Shown here piece after piece: positions 13,257-13,752 of a DNA stretch of 13,752 nucleotides (positions within the stretch are counted from its first letter, which is position 1; every line of letters begins with the position of its first letter). The position numbers and the translations under genes are program-made. This stretch comes from Halobacteriales archaeon (GTDB taxonomy: Archaea; Halobacteriota; Halobacteria; Halobacteriales; SKSH01). Location of the stretch: positions 1-13,752 of the forward strand of contig SKSH01000033.1 in NCBI GenBank assembly GCA_007118075.1, written 5' to 3'. Under the pieces are notes generated by a model. It saw nothing but the letters and a program-made list of their open reading frames with translations. It was not told the origin of the DNA and made no database searches.

Positions 13257-13752
13257 ATGAGCGACGATGGCGAGGGGCAGACGACCTCGACAGGTGAGCA
13301 CCCCGATATCGATGGGGCGCCGATCGATACGGCTGAGCTCGTCGAGTCGATCACCGAGTTCGACGAGGACGTGGCGGCCAACGCGTCCGAACTGATCGGG
13401 TACATCGAGGAACTCCAGGATCATCTCGAACATGCTCAAGACGAGGTTGAAGACCTGACGAGTCGACTCAAGCGGGCGCACGCCGATTTCGCCAACTACA
13501 AGAAGCGGAAAGAGCGCGAGCGGGACACGCTCAAACAACAGGCGACCCGCGACATCGTCGAACGGTTGGTCACGCTCCGTGACGATCTACGCCGGGCGAC
13601 GACGACCGATGACCAGACGGTCGATGACCTCGTGGAGGGGATCAAGCTGAGTCTCCGTGACCTCGATAGCATCCTCGATGCCGAGGATGTTGAGGAGATA
13701 TCGCCGTCACCCGGCGATGCGGTCGATCCGCATGAGCACGAGGTCATGCTCC
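13257..13752 (+). CDS. grpE: GrpE nucleotide exchange factor, 5' part (3' end outside window)
   Basis: The frame opens at ATG 13257 and runs off the window after 165 codons. After an acidic N-terminal 40 residues comes a long coiled coil (about 45-95) with the GrpE signature HADFANYKKRKERER (75-89), then the helix LVTLRDDLRRA (104-114) and the sequence DPHEHEVML (157-165), where the beta-domain begins with the conserved HEA/HEV element. GrpE drives ADP release from DnaK and forms a dimer through the coiled coil. The gap from the previous gene is 33 bp. GCTTTGG at 13226-13232 is a weak TATA-like candidate at about -28, so grpE may have its own promoter. dnaK is expected further downstream. Confidence 0.95.
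   Translation, partial: MSDDGEGQTTSTGEHPDIDGAPIDTAELVESITEFDEDVAANASELIGYIEELQDHLEHAQDEVEDLTSRLKRAHADFANYKKRKERERDTLKQQATRDIVERLVTLRDDLRRATTTDDQTVDDLVEGIKLSLRDLDSILDAEDVEEISPSPGDAVDPHEHEVML

Noticed and set aside
12654..13538. A 294-codon open frame on the minus strand
   Set aside because: It is antisense to the RsmF-C-like and grpE genes, both recognised by motif. It has no family signature and crosses a gene boundary.
1..13752. CRISPR array, insertion sequence or prophage genes
   Set aside because: No evenly spaced direct repeats, terminal inverted repeats with a transposase, or phage structural genes were seen.

Overview
The window looks like chromosomal DNA from a halophilic archaeon (class Halobacteria). 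The proteins are rich in Asp and Glu, and several belong to families I know only or mainly from haloarchaea. Most genes that open a transcription unit have a TATA-like box about 25-32 bp before the start codon, as expected for leaderless mRNAs. The tetramer CTAG is very rare (about seven copies by eye in 13.7 kb) while GATC is abundant. GC content looks moderate for the class. I cannot name the species. I see no mobile element, CRISPR array, prophage or rRNA.

Region 1 (1-5071) starts with the 3' end of a haloarchaeal membrane-protein gene. A tightly coupled four-gene unit follows (702-4040): a DUF4129-type membrane protein, a small two-helix membrane protein, a DUF58 (VWA-like) protein and a polytopic membrane protein, each joined to the next by an ATGA overlap. 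A MoxR-type AAA+ ATPase gene (4058-5011) converges on this unit. Together they are the parts of a MoxR/DUF58 system, probably a membrane-anchored chaperone or maturation machine of unknown substrate. The moxR upstream region carries two adjacent inverted repeats.

Region 2 (5070-8632) holds tRNA-Ser(CGA), a DUF192 gene and a divergent Cys-rich HNH-like gene that appear to share one TATA element, a small DUF5800-type gene, a bactofilin-family gene (halofilin-like) made of two beta-helix blocks split by a hydrophobic segment, and an archaeal YchF/Obg-type GTPase with a TGS domain. 

Region 3 (8625-11622, minus strand) has three singly promoted genes: a UbiA-family prenyltransferase, a cytoplasmic seven-bladed YVTN beta-propeller and a class I/II PLP aminotransferase.

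Region 4 (11797-13752, plus strand) has a NOL1/NOP2/Sun (NSUN/RsmB-RsmF type) cytosine-5 RNA methyltransferase overlapped by ATGA with a second gene that resembles the C-terminal RNA-binding domain of RsmF-type enzymes, so the methyltransferase appears to be split over two coupled genes. The 5' part of grpE follows, and the rest of an hsp70 locus probably lies beyond the window.

The points I would look at first are the MoxR/DUF58 unit with its inverted moxR and paired dyads, the split methyltransferase, the two-block bactofilin, and the single symmetric TATA element between two leaderless divergent genes.
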